This document shows, piece after piece, positions 17,206 to 25,109 of a DNA stretch of 64,000 nt. The DNA comes from Planococcus maitriensis. GTDB lineage: Bacteria; Bacillota; Bacilli; Bacillales_A; Planococcaceae. Position numbers and translations under genes: made by a program. The notes under the pieces are model-generated. The model was given only the letters and a program-made list of their open reading frames with translations. It was not told where the DNA came from and searched no databases. The DNA is taken from the NCBI RefSeq assembly GCF_003289925.1, contig NZ_QLZQ01000003.1:1-64000 (forward strand), read 5' to 3'. Each line of letters starts with the position of its first letter. Within the stretch, counting starts at the first letter, position 1.

Positions 17206-18261
17206 TTAAATGGTACCGGCTTCGAACGATTCGTCGCTGATTTCGCCGACGATTTCCTCGAGAATGTCTTCCATTGTCACAAGGCCTGCGATGCGTCCGT
17301 CTTTTCCGGTAATGACGGCCATATGCGTCCGGCTTTGCTGCATACTCGAGAGCACTTTTTGGATCGGCGTGTTTTCCGGGAAGCTTGGCATCGGATGCAG
17401 GAACGATTCCGGTGTCTGGGTTCTGCCGGCCGCCATGCTCGTCAGCAATTCTTTGGTGTTGATGAATCCGAGCAGGCGATTGGGGTCTCCACCTTCTGTC
17501 ACAGGATAGCGTGTATACTCATGACCATCGAGTACCTTGAAAAGTTGTTCCTGTGTCAAAGAACTCTCAACCGACACGATTTTCTCTTTCGGGATCATGA
17601 TGTGCTTGACGATGCGCTCGTCAAAATCGAAAATATTTTTCAAATACGTCAGCTCAGTTTGGTTGATCTCGCCGCTTTGGTAGCTTTCAGCCATGATCAA
17701 TTTCAATTCCTCTTCGGAATGTGCTTCCGTATGGCCGCTCGGTTCCACTTTGAACAAGCGTAAAAACAAGCGTGCCGAACCGTTCAACAACCAGATGAAT
17801 GGGCCCATGATTTTCCCGAACCAGTACAATGGCGGGGCGAGCAATAAAGTCATGCGTTCTGCATATTGAATGGCCAAAGTTTTCGGGGCCAGTTCGCCGA
17901 TGACAACGTGCAAAAAGGTCACGATGCTAAGGGCAATGGCGTACGACAAGATGGTCGCGATGGCAGGGGATAAATTGAACTCCTCAAACAGTGGATGCAA
18001 TAAGCGCTCAACGGTCGGTTCCCCGAGCGCCCCGAGAATCAATGCCGTGATTGTGATGCCGAGCTGGCAGGCAGAAAGGTAATAATCGAGTTTATCTGCC
18101 ACTTCTTTGGCGCGCACGGCTTTTTTATTGCCTTCTGAGATCAATTGGTCGATCCGTGACATTCGTACTTTCAAAATAGCGAATTCGGCGCCGACAAAAA
18201 ACGCAGTCGCCAAAATCATTAAAGCTACGAGCAATAAGTTAATTATTATTTGTCCATCCAA
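17206..18261 (-). CDS. CNNM/CorC-like (DUF21-CBS) membrane protein, short paralogue
   Basis: A 351-residue protein with a DUF21 membrane domain (about residues 1-190, including FFVGAEFAILKVRMSR and YYLSACQLGITITALILGAL) and a CBS pair (DGHEYTRYPVTEGG, EEIVGEISDE). It stops where relatives begin the C-terminal CorC_HlyC domain. It probably exports or transports divalent metal such as Mg2+. It starts at TTG with the ribosome-binding site behind a hairpin. It is the second gene of a tandem pair, 34 bases after its longer paralogue. Confidence 0.87.
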   Translation of the reverse strand: MDGQIIINLLLVALMILATAFFVGAEFAILKVRMSRIDQLISEGNKKAVRAKEVADKLDYYLSACQLGITITALILGALGEPTVERLLHPLFEEFNLSPAIATILSYAIALSIVTFLHVVIGELAPKTLAIQYAERMTLLLAPPLYWFGKIMGPFIWLLNGSARLFLRLFKVEPSGHTEAHSEEELKLIMAESYQSGEINQTELTYLKNIFDFDERIVKHIMIPKEKIVSVESSLTQEQLFKVLDGHEYTRYPVTEGGDPNRLLGFINTKELLTSMAAGRTQTPESFLHPMPSFPENTPIQKVLSSMQQSRTHMAVITGKDGRIAGLVTMEDILEEIVGEISDESFEAGTI

Positions 18262-18293
18262 GTTGGATCCCCCAGAATCGGGGGCTCACCTCC
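18262..18293 (-). promoter_or_regulatory. Hairpin-bridged ribosome-binding site of the short CNNM gene
   Basis: On the minus strand GGAGGTGA (18286-18293) is followed by the hairpin CCCCC / GGGGG (18269-18284), then ATCCAAC and the TTG start. Linear spacing is 25 bases, but folding the hairpin leaves about nine. The other CNNM gene has the same design. Confidence 0.7.
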
Positions 18294-18295
18294 AG

Positions 18296-19618
18296 TTAGT
18301 CGATTTGGTCTTGAGATTTTTTCGGTTTTTGCTTAAACAAAACTTGTTTGATTTGTTGGTGGTCCATATCGGTGACGGTCCATTCCGTATTTTTATACGT
18401 CAACGGCTCGCCAATTTCGATTTCTCCGGTCGTGCGGTAGTGGATCCAGCCGCCGATCGTGTCGATGTCCTGGCTATTGTCGAAGTCTACGCCAAAACGT
18501 TCTTCGAGTTCTTTCAATAACACGCGGCCATTCAGTACGTACTCGCGATCTGCAATTTTCTTGATTTCCGGCTCTTCGTCTTCGTCAAATTCGTCGCGGA
18601 TTTCGCCGACAATTTCTTCGAGGATGTCTTCGAGCGTGAGCATGCCGGCGGTCCCGCCGTATTCATCCGCCACAATTGCTAGGTGGACGCGGGCATTCTG
18701 CATGCGCAGCAAGGCACCTTGCAAATCCGTCATCTCAAAAACGGTCGGCACTTCGCGGACAAAATCGTGCAACTTCCAATCACGCCCTGCGACAATTTGC
18801 GGCAGCATTTTCTTGGCGCTGACAAAACCGATAATCCGGTCCTTGTCGCCGTCTTCCGTGACCGGATAGCGGGTGTAATTATGTTCGTCGAGCACATCGA
18901 TGATTTCTTGCGACGGCATGTCGAGGTCGAGTGTTACGAGCTCGGTCCGCGGCACCATGATGTCTTTGGCCGAACGTTCATCGAATGTGAAGACATTTTC
19001 CATATAAGACAATTCATTTTTATTGATGGCGCCGCCTTCATAGCTTTGCGCCATAACGATTCTCAGCTCGTCTTCAGAATACGCCTGTTCATGTCCTGGC
19101 TGGACACCGAAAACTCTCAGCAACAGGCGGGCGGCTCCGTTCAATGCCCAAATGAATGGCTTCATGATTTGGCCGAACCAATACAGCGGAGGGGCCAACA
19201 GCAGCGACATTTTTTCAGCGTATTCGATGGCGAGCGTTTTCGGCGCCATTTCTCCGAGCACCACATGAAGATACGTCACCAATAGGAAAGCAATCGCATA
19301 GGAAGCGGCGGATGCGACCGAATCCGACACTTGGAAAAAGTCGAAGACCGGATACATGAGCCGTTCGACGGTCGGTTTCCCGAGTGCCCCGAGACCGAGT
19401 GCCGTAACCGTGATGCCGAGCTGGCAAGCAGAGAGGTAATAATCCAAATTGCCGGCGACTTCTTTGGCGCGCACGGCTTTTTTATTGCCTTCTGCAATGA
19501 GCTGGTCCAAGCGCGACATGCGGATTTTGACGACCGCGAATTCTGCACCGACGAAAAAGGCGGTCAAAGCGAGCAATAGTACAAGCAAAGCTAGATTCAA
19601 TAATGTGATTATGTCCAC
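18296..19618 (-). CDS. CNNM/CorC-like (hemolysin C family) metal transporter
   Basis: A 440-residue protein with the full architecture: DUF21 membrane domain (FFVGAEFAVVKIRMSRLDQL, YYLSACQLGITVTALGLGAL), two CBS domains (DEHNYTRYPVTEDG, EYGGTAGMLTLEDILEEIVG) and a C-terminal CorC_HlyC domain (ADREYVLNGRVLLKELEERF, TIGGWIHYR). Relatives such as S. aureus MpfA handle Mg2+ export. The start is GTG, with GGAGGTGA on the far side of a hairpin. It is the first gene of the pair, with a leader of over 200 bases. Confidence 0.9.
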   Translation of the reverse strand: MDIITLLNLALLVLLLALTAFFVGAEFAVVKIRMSRLDQLIAEGNKKAVRAKEVAGNLDYYLSACQLGITVTALGLGALGKPTVERLMYPVFDFFQVSDSVASAASYAIAFLLVTYLHVVLGEMAPKTLAIEYAEKMSLLLAPPLYWFGQIMKPFIWALNGAARLLLRVFGVQPGHEQAYSEDELRIVMAQSYEGGAINKNELSYMENVFTFDERSAKDIMVPRTELVTLDLDMPSQEIIDVLDEHNYTRYPVTEDGDKDRIIGFVSAKKMLPQIVAGRDWKLHDFVREVPTVFEMTDLQGALLRMQNARVHLAIVADEYGGTAGMLTLEDILEEIVGEIRDEFDEDEEPEIKKIADREYVLNGRVLLKELEERFGVDFDNSQDIDTIGGWIHYRTTGEIEIGEPLTYKNTEWTVTDMDHQQIKQVLFKQKPKKSQDQID

Positions 19619-19648
19619 GTAAGATTCCCTAAAAAGGGATTCACCTCC
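19619..19648 (-). promoter_or_regulatory. Hairpin-bridged ribosome-binding site of the long CNNM gene
   Basis: On the minus strand GGAGGTGA (19641-19648) is followed by TCCCT-TTTT-AGGGA (19626-19639), then ATCTTAC and the GTG start. Linear spacing is 23 bases; with the hairpin folded it falls to about nine. It matches the arrangement at 18262-18293. Confidence 0.7.
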
Positions 19649-19880
19649 ATAAATAGTTCAGCCGGCGCCGGTAATTTTCCACGGGGCATGGCTGATGTTA
19701 TTCAAAATGGCCGCTTACGATGACAGGTGAACTCCGTTCGTTGAAATGAGACGGTCCGCACGGGTGCAACTGTTCATGCAAAACGGTGTAAAGCGGATGA
19801 TTCGTTTGAGTGCATAAATAAGTGTCGCTATTCCCTTCCCAATGGTTTCCCCTCCTTCAGTGATTAAGAAGTATAATACC
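19649..19880 (-). other. Long leader of the CNNM gene pair
   Basis: No gene is seen here. On the minus strand TATTAT/TATACT boxes near 19870-19882 could start an RNA with a leader of about 240 bases. I looked for the M-box (Mg2+) riboswitch core and did not find it. The GGCGCCGGCTGAAC block before the ribosome-binding site can form stems. Function is open. Confidence 0.35.
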
Positions 19881-20017
19881 ATATTAATGACAGGAATCTG
19901 CAAAATATTCAGGAGAATGATGGATAAACAATCCCGGAAATTGGCGATATTATGTAGTAGCTTTTTTGTTTTTTTATGCTATACTTTTTTTAACAACTCA
20001 ATAGACCTTGACATCAC

Positions 20018-20147
20018 GTCAAAGGGGAGTAGCTATGGGGAAACCTATTTCACAGTCGTCATTACATGGACCCGTTCCATCGGTTGTGATAGCAAAATCA
20101 TTTTGCTTAGCAAGACCTTTGCCTTCTATAGGCAGGGGTCTTTTTTG
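20018..20147 (+). ncRNA. yybP-ykoY (Mn2+) riboswitch with terminator
   Basis: The core AAAGGGGAGTAGC (20021-20033) and the later GCAAGACCTTTGCC (20110-20123) match the yybP-ykoY family. CAAAGG can pair with CCTTTG to close P1. Alternatively, AAGACC..GCC pairs with GGC..GGTCTT (20131-20142) to form a terminator with a T-run. This is the usual Mn2+-dependent antitermination switch, and a TerC gene, its commonest target, follows at once. Confidence 0.92.
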
Positions 20148-20174
20148 TTGTCAAATTCAAGGAGGTTTTTTTCA

Positions 20175-20936
20175 GTGGAAGCAATATTATTGGAGTATGC
20201 ATGGGTGCTGCTCGTCTTAGTGGCACTTGAAGGTTTGCTTGCTGCGGACAATGCCGTCGTCATGGCGGTCATGGTCAAGCACTTGCCGAAAGCACAACAA
20301 AAGAAAGCATTGTTCTACGGTTTACTCGGGGCGTTCGTGTTCCGTTTCGCGGCCTTATTCATGATCACTTTGCTCGTCGATGTCTGGCAAATCCAGGCAC
20401 TCGGTGCGGCGTATCTCTTGTTTATCGCGTTTAAGCATATTTACGATCAGCGAAAAGGCAAAGAACATTCGGTTGAGCCGGAACAGACAAAAGGTTCTGG
20501 CTTCTGGATGACGGTTTTGAAAGTGGAACTGGCGGATATCGCATTCGCAGTCGACTCGATGCTTGCAGCGGTGGCGCTTGCCATCACGTTGCCGCATCTT
20601 GGTTCTATGGAAATCGGCGGCATCAACGGCGGGCAGTTCGCCGTCATGCTTGCCGGTGGCTTGATCGGACTCGTTATTATGCGTTTTGCGGCACATAAAT
20701 TCGTCAAGCTATTGTCGAATTACCCGCAGCTTGAAACGACAGCATTCGTCGTCGTCGGCTGGGTCGGCGTCAAATTGACCGTGTTGACGCTCGGGCACAA
20801 AGGCGTCGGCATCTTGCCATACGAATTTGCCCACTCGACGGAATGGAAATTGATCTTCTGGGGCGTCCTTCTTGCCATCGTGGCAGTCGGCGCAATTGTC
20901 AGCGTCAAGAAAAAACGCGAACAAAGCGCTGCGTAA
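20175..20936 (+). CDS. TerC family membrane protein (probable Mn2+ exporter)
   Basis: A 253-residue protein with about seven membrane helices. The TerC motifs LEGLLAADNAVVMAVMVKHL and ADIAFAVDSMLAAVA carry the acidic residues thought to bind metal. The start is GTG at 20175, after GGAGG. It is placed directly behind a yybP-ykoY riboswitch. TerC proteins such as MeeF/MeeY in B. subtilis export Mn2+, often to load secreted enzymes. The metal is inferred from the riboswitch. Confidence 0.92.
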   Translation: MEAILLEYAWVLLVLVALEGLLAADNAVVMAVMVKHLPKAQQKKALFYGLLGAFVFRFAALFMITLLVDVWQIQALGAAYLLFIAFKHIYDQRKGKEHSVEPEQTKGSGFWMTVLKVELADIAFAVDSMLAAVALAITLPHLGSMEIGGINGGQFAVMLAGGLIGLVIMRFAAHKFVKLLSNYPQLETTAFVVVGWVGVKLTVLTLGHKGVGILPYEFAHSTEWKLIFWGVLLAIVAVGAIVSVKKKREQSAA

Positions 20937-20951
20937 TTCCGGCTGGCCCAG

Positions 20952-21185
20952 TTGCAAGCAAAGTTCCTGCATGATAAAATCAACTCAATTCTGAAATGAA
21001 ACGAGTTGATGGGTGGACAATGCGTAACTAACCTATATTTTTAGTCATTTGAAATAGTTATTTTTCGAAGACGAAAACATAGGATTAGTCTGCCCATTTC
21101 ATCCATAAGGTGTCGCTGGTTATTTGGCGCACCCAAAGTGTACTGGCTAATCCTTCCAAATTTAGATGTGGGAGGATTTTTTTAA
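20952..21185 (+). promoter_or_regulatory. Transcription attenuator in the vmlR leader
   Basis: A promoter (TTGCAA 20952-20957, 17 bases, TAAAAT 20975-20980) starts a leader of about 230 bases. Two exclusive structures are possible. GGATTAG (21082-21088) with CTAATCC (21147-21153) acts as antiterminator. AATCCTTCC (21149-21157) with GGGAGGATT (21170-21178) plus a T-run acts as terminator. A very short reading frame lies near the start. This fits antibiotic-induced ribosome-mediated control as known for ABC-F genes. Confidence 0.8.
21020..21031 (+). CDS. Possible 3-residue leader peptide (M-R-N)
   Basis: ATG CGT AAC TAA lies about 33 bases after the predicted start of the vmlR leader RNA, preceded by GGGTGG. 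An in-frame upstream ATG at 20996 would give an 11-residue version. Leader peptides of this kind let stalled ribosomes favour the antiterminator. This one is inferred only from position. Confidence 0.4.
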   Translation: MRN

Positions 21186-21219
21186 TTCTCCCTGTCAAAA
21201 CGAGAAGGGGTGGTTCTGC

Positions 21220-22860
21220 ATGACAGAACTAATGAAATTATTGAACGTATCCTTGGAAATCGAACAACAACTATTATTCGAGGACGTGACGGCGAACATC
21301 ATGAGCGACGACCGCATCGGCATCATCGGGAAAAACGGCGCTGGAAAAACGACGCTGTTGCGGCTGATTTCCGGCGACATCGCACCGGCCAGTGGACAGT
21401 TGATTCAAGGCGCACCGGATATGAGCGTGCGGGCAGTCGAACAGGAATTGCCGGATTACGCTTTTGAAGACGTGACGAAAACGGAACAAGCGCTATTGAA
21501 CAGATGGAAAGTCCCGTTCCGCGATTTTGCTCAATTGAGCGGAGGCGAAAAACTAAAGGCGAGGCTTGCGAAAGGCTTAGCACAGCCAGCAGATCTTTTG
21601 CTATTGGATGAGCCGACCAATCATCTGGACGCACAAGGCACAGCCCATTTGCTGCGCGAATTAAACGCTTATCCAGGCGCCATCGCGATCGTCTCGCACG
21701 ACCGCTATTTCCTCGATCAAATCGCAACGAAGATCTGGTCGATTGAAAATGGCAAGATCCATAGCTATAACGGCAATTACAGCGATTATATTGAATTCCG
21801 CGAACAACAGCGTAAAAATCAACAGCACGCCTATGACATACAACAAAAACGCGTCGACCGGATCGAAAGCCAGATGAAGCAGCTTTCCTCCTGGTCTGAA
21901 TCGGCGCATGCCAATTCCACCAAGCAGGAAGGCTATAAGGAATATTACCGGGTCAAAGCCAAAAGCATGGACGCGCAAGTGAAATCAAAGCAAAAACGCC
22001 TGGAGAAGGAATTGGCGAACGCGGCGGTCGACGCTGTCGAACCGGAATACGAGGTGGACTTTGCTTTCCGTGCCAATCCGAAAGCCGGGAAACGCTTTTT
22101 GGAAGTGAAAAAGCTAGAGAAATCGTTTGGCGACATGCCATTATTCAAGAACGCTTCGTTTACAGTCCAGCACGGGGAGAAAATCGCGGTTGTCGGCGCA
22201 AACGGCAGCGGCAAGACAACGTTTTTGAAAATACTGGCGGGCGAAGAGCCGCTAAGTGAGGGGGAGCTTTGGCTATCGCCTTCCGCTTCCATCGGCTATT
22301 TGACGCAAGACGTCTTTGATTTGCCGCTCGACCAGACGCCTGCCGAATTATTTGAGCAGTTCACGTTCAAAGAGCGGGGGCGTGTGCAGAACTTATTGAA
22401 GCATTTAGGCTTCCGCAAAGAACAATGGCTGGAGCCGATCCGGGAGATGAGCATGGGCGAGCGGGTCAAATGCAAATTGATGAAATTCATCTTGGAAGAT
22501 AAAGACGCCCTATTGCTCGATGAGCCGAACAATCATTTGGATTTGCCGTCGCGCGAACAATTGGAGTCGACCTTGGCGGACTATCGCGGCACGCTTCTCG
22601 TCGTATCGCATGACCGCTATTTGCTCGACAAGGCGACGGATGGCAAACTGGTGTTTGAAGGGGGAACGATCCGCAAGCAGCTCGGGGAAGCGCCGCCAAA
22701 AGAAGCGCTAGGCAGCAGCGGTGAACTTCGGCTGAAACTCGAGACGGAGCGTCAAGCCGTGCTCGGCAAACTGAGCTTTATGCAGCCGAAAGACCCGAGC
22801 TATACAGAACTCGATCGGCGCTTTGTGGAATTGACGAAAAAACTAAAGGAACTGGAGTAG
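21220..22860 (+). CDS. vmlR: ABC-F ribosome-protection protein, VmlR type
   Basis: A 546-residue cytoplasmic twin-ATPase without membrane segments. ABC1 has IIGKNGAGKTTLLRLISGD, LSGGEKLKARLAKG and LLLDEPTNHLD. The linker (about residues 185-290) contains SSWSESAHANSTKQEGYKEY. ABC2 has VVGANGSGKTTFLKIL, MSMGERVKCKLM and DEPNNHLD (Asn for the usual Thr). Length and linker match B. subtilis VmlR, which protects the ribosome from lincosamides, streptogramin A and pleuromutilins. Start at 21220 has GAGAAGGGG upstream. An attenuator precedes it. Confidence 0.9.
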   Translation: MTELMKLLNVSLEIEQQLLFEDVTANIMSDDRIGIIGKNGAGKTTLLRLISGDIAPASGQLIQGAPDMSVRAVEQELPDYAFEDVTKTEQALLNRWKVPFRDFAQLSGGEKLKARLAKGLAQPADLLLLDEPTNHLDAQGTAHLLRELNAYPGAIAIVSHDRYFLDQIATKIWSIENGKIHSYNGNYSDYIEFREQQRKNQQHAYDIQQKRVDRIESQMKQLSSWSESAHANSTKQEGYKEYYRVKAKSMDAQVKSKQKRLEKELANAAVDAVEPEYEVDFAFRANPKAGKRFLEVKKLEKSFGDMPLFKNASFTVQHGEKIAVVGANGSGKTTFLKILAGEEPLSEGELWLSPSASIGYLTQDVFDLPLDQTPAELFEQFTFKERGRVQNLLKHLGFRKEQWLEPIREMSMGERVKCKLMKFILEDKDALLLDEPNNHLDLPSREQLESTLADYRGTLLVVSHDRYLLDKATDGKLVFEGGTIRKQLGEAPPKEALGSSGELRLKLETERQAVLGKLSFMQPKDPSYTELDRRFVELTKKLKELE

Positions 22861-22873
22861 AAGGGGGAAAGAC

Positions 22874-23254
22874 ATGCTGACAGCAGGGGATATCATTAGC
22901 TTTGAACGGACATTTACGGAGCAGGAAGTCGAGCTTTTCACGAAACTTTCATGGGATGAGGGTGACCATCACTTGGCGCCGGATGAGCAGGGGCGTTTGG
23001 TCGTGCAAGGGCTGTTGACGGCGACGTTGCCGACCAAAGTCGGCGGCGACCATAATGTATTGGCCAGGACGATGAATTTCGAATTTCTGCGACCGGTGTT
23101 TACGTCGGATACGATCCGCTGTGAGGTGGAGATCGGCCGCTATGACAAGATGGAAAACGGGCGTATTCAGATCGACGCCTCATTTACCTGCAGCAACCAG
23201 CACGGGAAACAAGTCCTGATCGGTGGGTTTGCAGGAATTATATTGGCTTCATAG
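22874..23254 (+). CDS. MaoC-like hotdog-fold dehydratase
   Basis: A 126-residue hotdog protein. LTAGDIISFERTFTEQEVEL is typical of MaoC/(R)-hydratase N-termini, and NFEFLRPVFTSDTIRCEVEI is the central hotdog strand-helix region. The start ATG follows GGGGGAAAG, 13 bases after the ABC-F stop, so the two may be co-transcribed. Substrate unknown, probably an acyl-CoA or acyl-ACP. Confidence 0.8.
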   Translation: MLTAGDIISFERTFTEQEVELFTKLSWDEGDHHLAPDEQGRLVVQGLLTATLPTKVGGDHNVLARTMNFEFLRPVFTSDTIRCEVEIGRYDKMENGRIQIDASFTCSNQHGKQVLIGGFAGIILAS

Positions 23255-23286
23255 AAAAAGAGACGGCCCAGGCCGTCTCTTTTTCT
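23255..23286. terminator. Bidirectional terminator between the MaoC-like gene and hrtA
   Basis: AAAAAGAGACGGCC and GGCCGTCTCTTTTT form a near-perfect hairpin with A- and T-runs on both sides, between convergent genes. Confidence 0.92.
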
Positions 23287-23956
23287 ATGCAAAGCGCCCG
23301 TCTTTCATAGTGATGACGCGGTCTGCGTAGGCAAGCATGTCTTCTTCGTGGGTGACCATTAGGGTGGCGATGTTCAATGTTTTCGTCAGTTGCTGCAGCA
23401 ATCCCATCACTTCATGCGACTTGGTGGAGTCCAAACTTGCGGTCGGTTCGTCCGCGAATAAAAGCTTGGGTTGGTGGACGATGGCCCGGGCGATGGCGAC
23501 CCGTTGCTTTTCGCCTCCGGACAGCGAGGCAGGATAGGCGGTTTTCCGGTGGGCCATGCCGACCGAATGGAGCATTTTGTCAACTTCCTCGCGGCGTTGT
23601 TTTTTCGAAAGCGGGGATCCGGCTGTCTCAAGCATGAGCAGCAATTGTTCTTCGGCCGTGAGAAATGGTACGAGATGCGGGGACTGGAACACGAAGCCGA
23701 ACGATTGCGCGCGGATTTTCCGGATCTGTTCTTGGTTCATGGCGGTCAATTCCCCGCCGTCAAAATGGATCTCGCCGCCTGAAGCGGCCTGAAGCCCAGC
23801 GGCAATCGTCAGGAGCGTACTTTTGCCGGATCCCGATGCGCCAACAAGTGCGGTGATTTCGCCTTCTGTCAGCGACAGGTCGATGCCTTTTAGGATTTCT
23901 TCTGCTACCTCGCCGGTTTTGAAAGTCTTTTGGATGTCTTGTGTCGTGAAAATCAT
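23285..23956 (-). CDS. hrtA: Heme efflux ABC transporter ATPase HrtA
   Basis: A 223-residue MacB/LolD-type ATPase. Walker A is GASGSGKST, the Q-loop FGFVFQSPHLVPFLTAEEQ, the signature LSGGEKQRVAIARA, Walker B LLFADEPTASLDS, and the H-loop MVTHEEDM. It overlaps hrtB by four bases (ATGA). In S. aureus HrtAB exports excess heme or protects the membrane from it. The identity rests on the adjacent HssRS genes and an HssR box. Confidence 0.9.
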   Translation of the reverse strand: MIFTTQDIQKTFKTGEVAEEILKGIDLSLTEGEITALVGASGSGKSTLLTIAAGLQAASGGEIHFDGGELTAMNQEQIRKIRAQSFGFVFQSPHLVPFLTAEEQLLLMLETAGSPLSKKQRREEVDKMLHSVGMAHRKTAYPASLSGGEKQRVAIARAIVHQPKLLFADEPTASLDSTKSHEVMGLLQQLTKTLNIATLMVTHEEDMLAYADRVITMKDGRFA

Positions 23957-24993
23957 GCGGATTCTTCTCCTTGTTGAATGGCTTGAAGCGGTGTGGCTTT
24001 GCGGATCTGAAGGCCGGATAAAGTGGCACCAAAAAAACCGATAATAAAGAACACCGCAGTTAATTGCAGCGTGGCATCAACCGGCAAGTGGAACGGCATA
24101 TCACTTGGTGCTACGCGCCCGAACAATTGGCTGATGGCGATCGATAGGATGAGTGCGATCGCAGTGATGACGAGCATTTGTGTCCAGATCATGCGGAACA
24201 AGGCCCCAGTCTTCACGCCAATCGCTTTTAAAATGCCATATAGCCCGAGTTTCTGGATGTTCATCATATAGAAGAAAATCGCGAACAGCATGCCGCTGAT
24301 GACCACTAAAAACCAGACGATCATCGACAGCGATAATTGCTCGGCGCTATAGCTCGGCAAAGTGTTGAGAAATTCTTCTGTAGAGAAGCTTTGCAGGCCG
24401 GAGACTGTGCGGGGTTGTGCCGTCTCCGGAACGAACAGCATTTGCATCTGTTCTGTACGATACATGTCCGCGTAATCGTCCGGGTGGATAAAAGCGACAG
24501 CGGCGTGGCTGTATTTCGCGCCGTCTGTAAAGCCTGCAACGGTAAATTCATCCTCCAACTGGCTGTTGTTGAAGATGTCGCCTTGCTTGATGCCATCTTC
24601 TTCGAGCGAGCGGTCGAGGATGATATCGCCTTTTGCGACATCAGGGAATTCAGCCGAACCGGTCGACGTGGCGAAGGCGACGCTTTGCTGTCCGTCTTGT
24701 TCATTCAATAAAAAACCCATCTGGATGGAGAATGCAAACGCGCCGTCGTTTTCCATTAGGACTTGCTTTTCGGTGTCCGTATCGATCGCAGACAAGGCGT
24801 GGGTTTCTTCCGCCGCCGTTTCCATATAGATCGTTCCGTCCGGCAAGTTCTTGATCAAGGCGGCGTTGTCTTGTGACAAGCCGTTCGCGAGCCCTGAGAT
24901 GATGAAGGTCAATAAGCTGATCAAAAAGACAATCGATCCGAGAATCACGAATTTCGTATTGCTTTTCTTCATTTCTTTCCATGCTAAGTTCAC
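23953..24993 (-). CDS. hrtB: Heme efflux ABC transporter permease HrtB
   Basis: A 346-residue FtsX-like permease. The first membrane helix (FVILGSIVFLISLLTFIISG) is followed by a large extracytoplasmic domain (about residues 45-225) and three C-terminal helices. The start is taken as GTG at 24993 (VNLAWKEMKKS) because GGAGGCG lies six bases upstream. The ATG at 25008 lacks a site, and S. aureus HrtB begins with a matching MKLAWKE. An HssR-like box lies upstream. Confidence 0.9.
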   Translation of the reverse strand: MNLAWKEMKKSNTKFVILGSIVFLISLLTFIISGLANGLSQDNAALIKNLPDGTIYMETAAEETHALSAIDTDTEKQVLMENDGAFAFSIQMGFLLNEQDGQQSVAFATSTGSAEFPDVAKGDIILDRSLEEDGIKQGDIFNNSQLEDEFTVAGFTDGAKYSHAAVAFIHPDDYADMYRTEQMQMLFVPETAQPRTVSGLQSFSTEEFLNTLPSYSAEQLSLSMIVWFLVVISGMLFAIFFYMMNIQKLGLYGILKAIGVKTGALFRMIWTQMLVITAIALILSIAISQLFGRVAPSDMPFHLPVDATLQLTAVFFIIGFFGATLSGLQIRKATPLQAIQQGEESA

Positions 24994-25035
24994 GTTGTTC
25001 GCCTCCATTTTGGTGTACTTTCAGTCTACAGGGTC

Positions 25036-25055
25036 AAGATGAATGGAAGATGAAC
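25036..25055 (-). promoter_or_regulatory. HssR box upstream of hrtBA
   Basis: On the minus strand GTTCATCTT-CC-ATTCATCTT forms a direct repeat with a 2-base gap. It closely matches the S. aureus HssR target GTTCATATT-N2-GTTCATATT, and lies 43 bases before the hrtB start. It is the expected heme-responsive activation site. Confidence 0.88.
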
Positions 25056-25080
25056 GGGCGTTGACAGTTTGGAATAAAAA

Positions 25081-25106
25081 AAGCCCTCCGGTTGTGGAGG
25101 GCTTTG
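25081..25106 (-). terminator. Terminator after hssS
   Basis: AAAGCCCTCC and GGAGGGCTTT around a 6-base loop. On the minus strand a T-run follows. It separates hssRS from hrtBA. Confidence 0.88.
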
Positions 25107-25109
25107 AGT

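Noticed and set aside
19649-19860. M-box (Mg2+) riboswitch before the CNNM pair
   Set aside because: The conserved M-box core is not present on the minus strand, despite the fitting gene function and the long leader.
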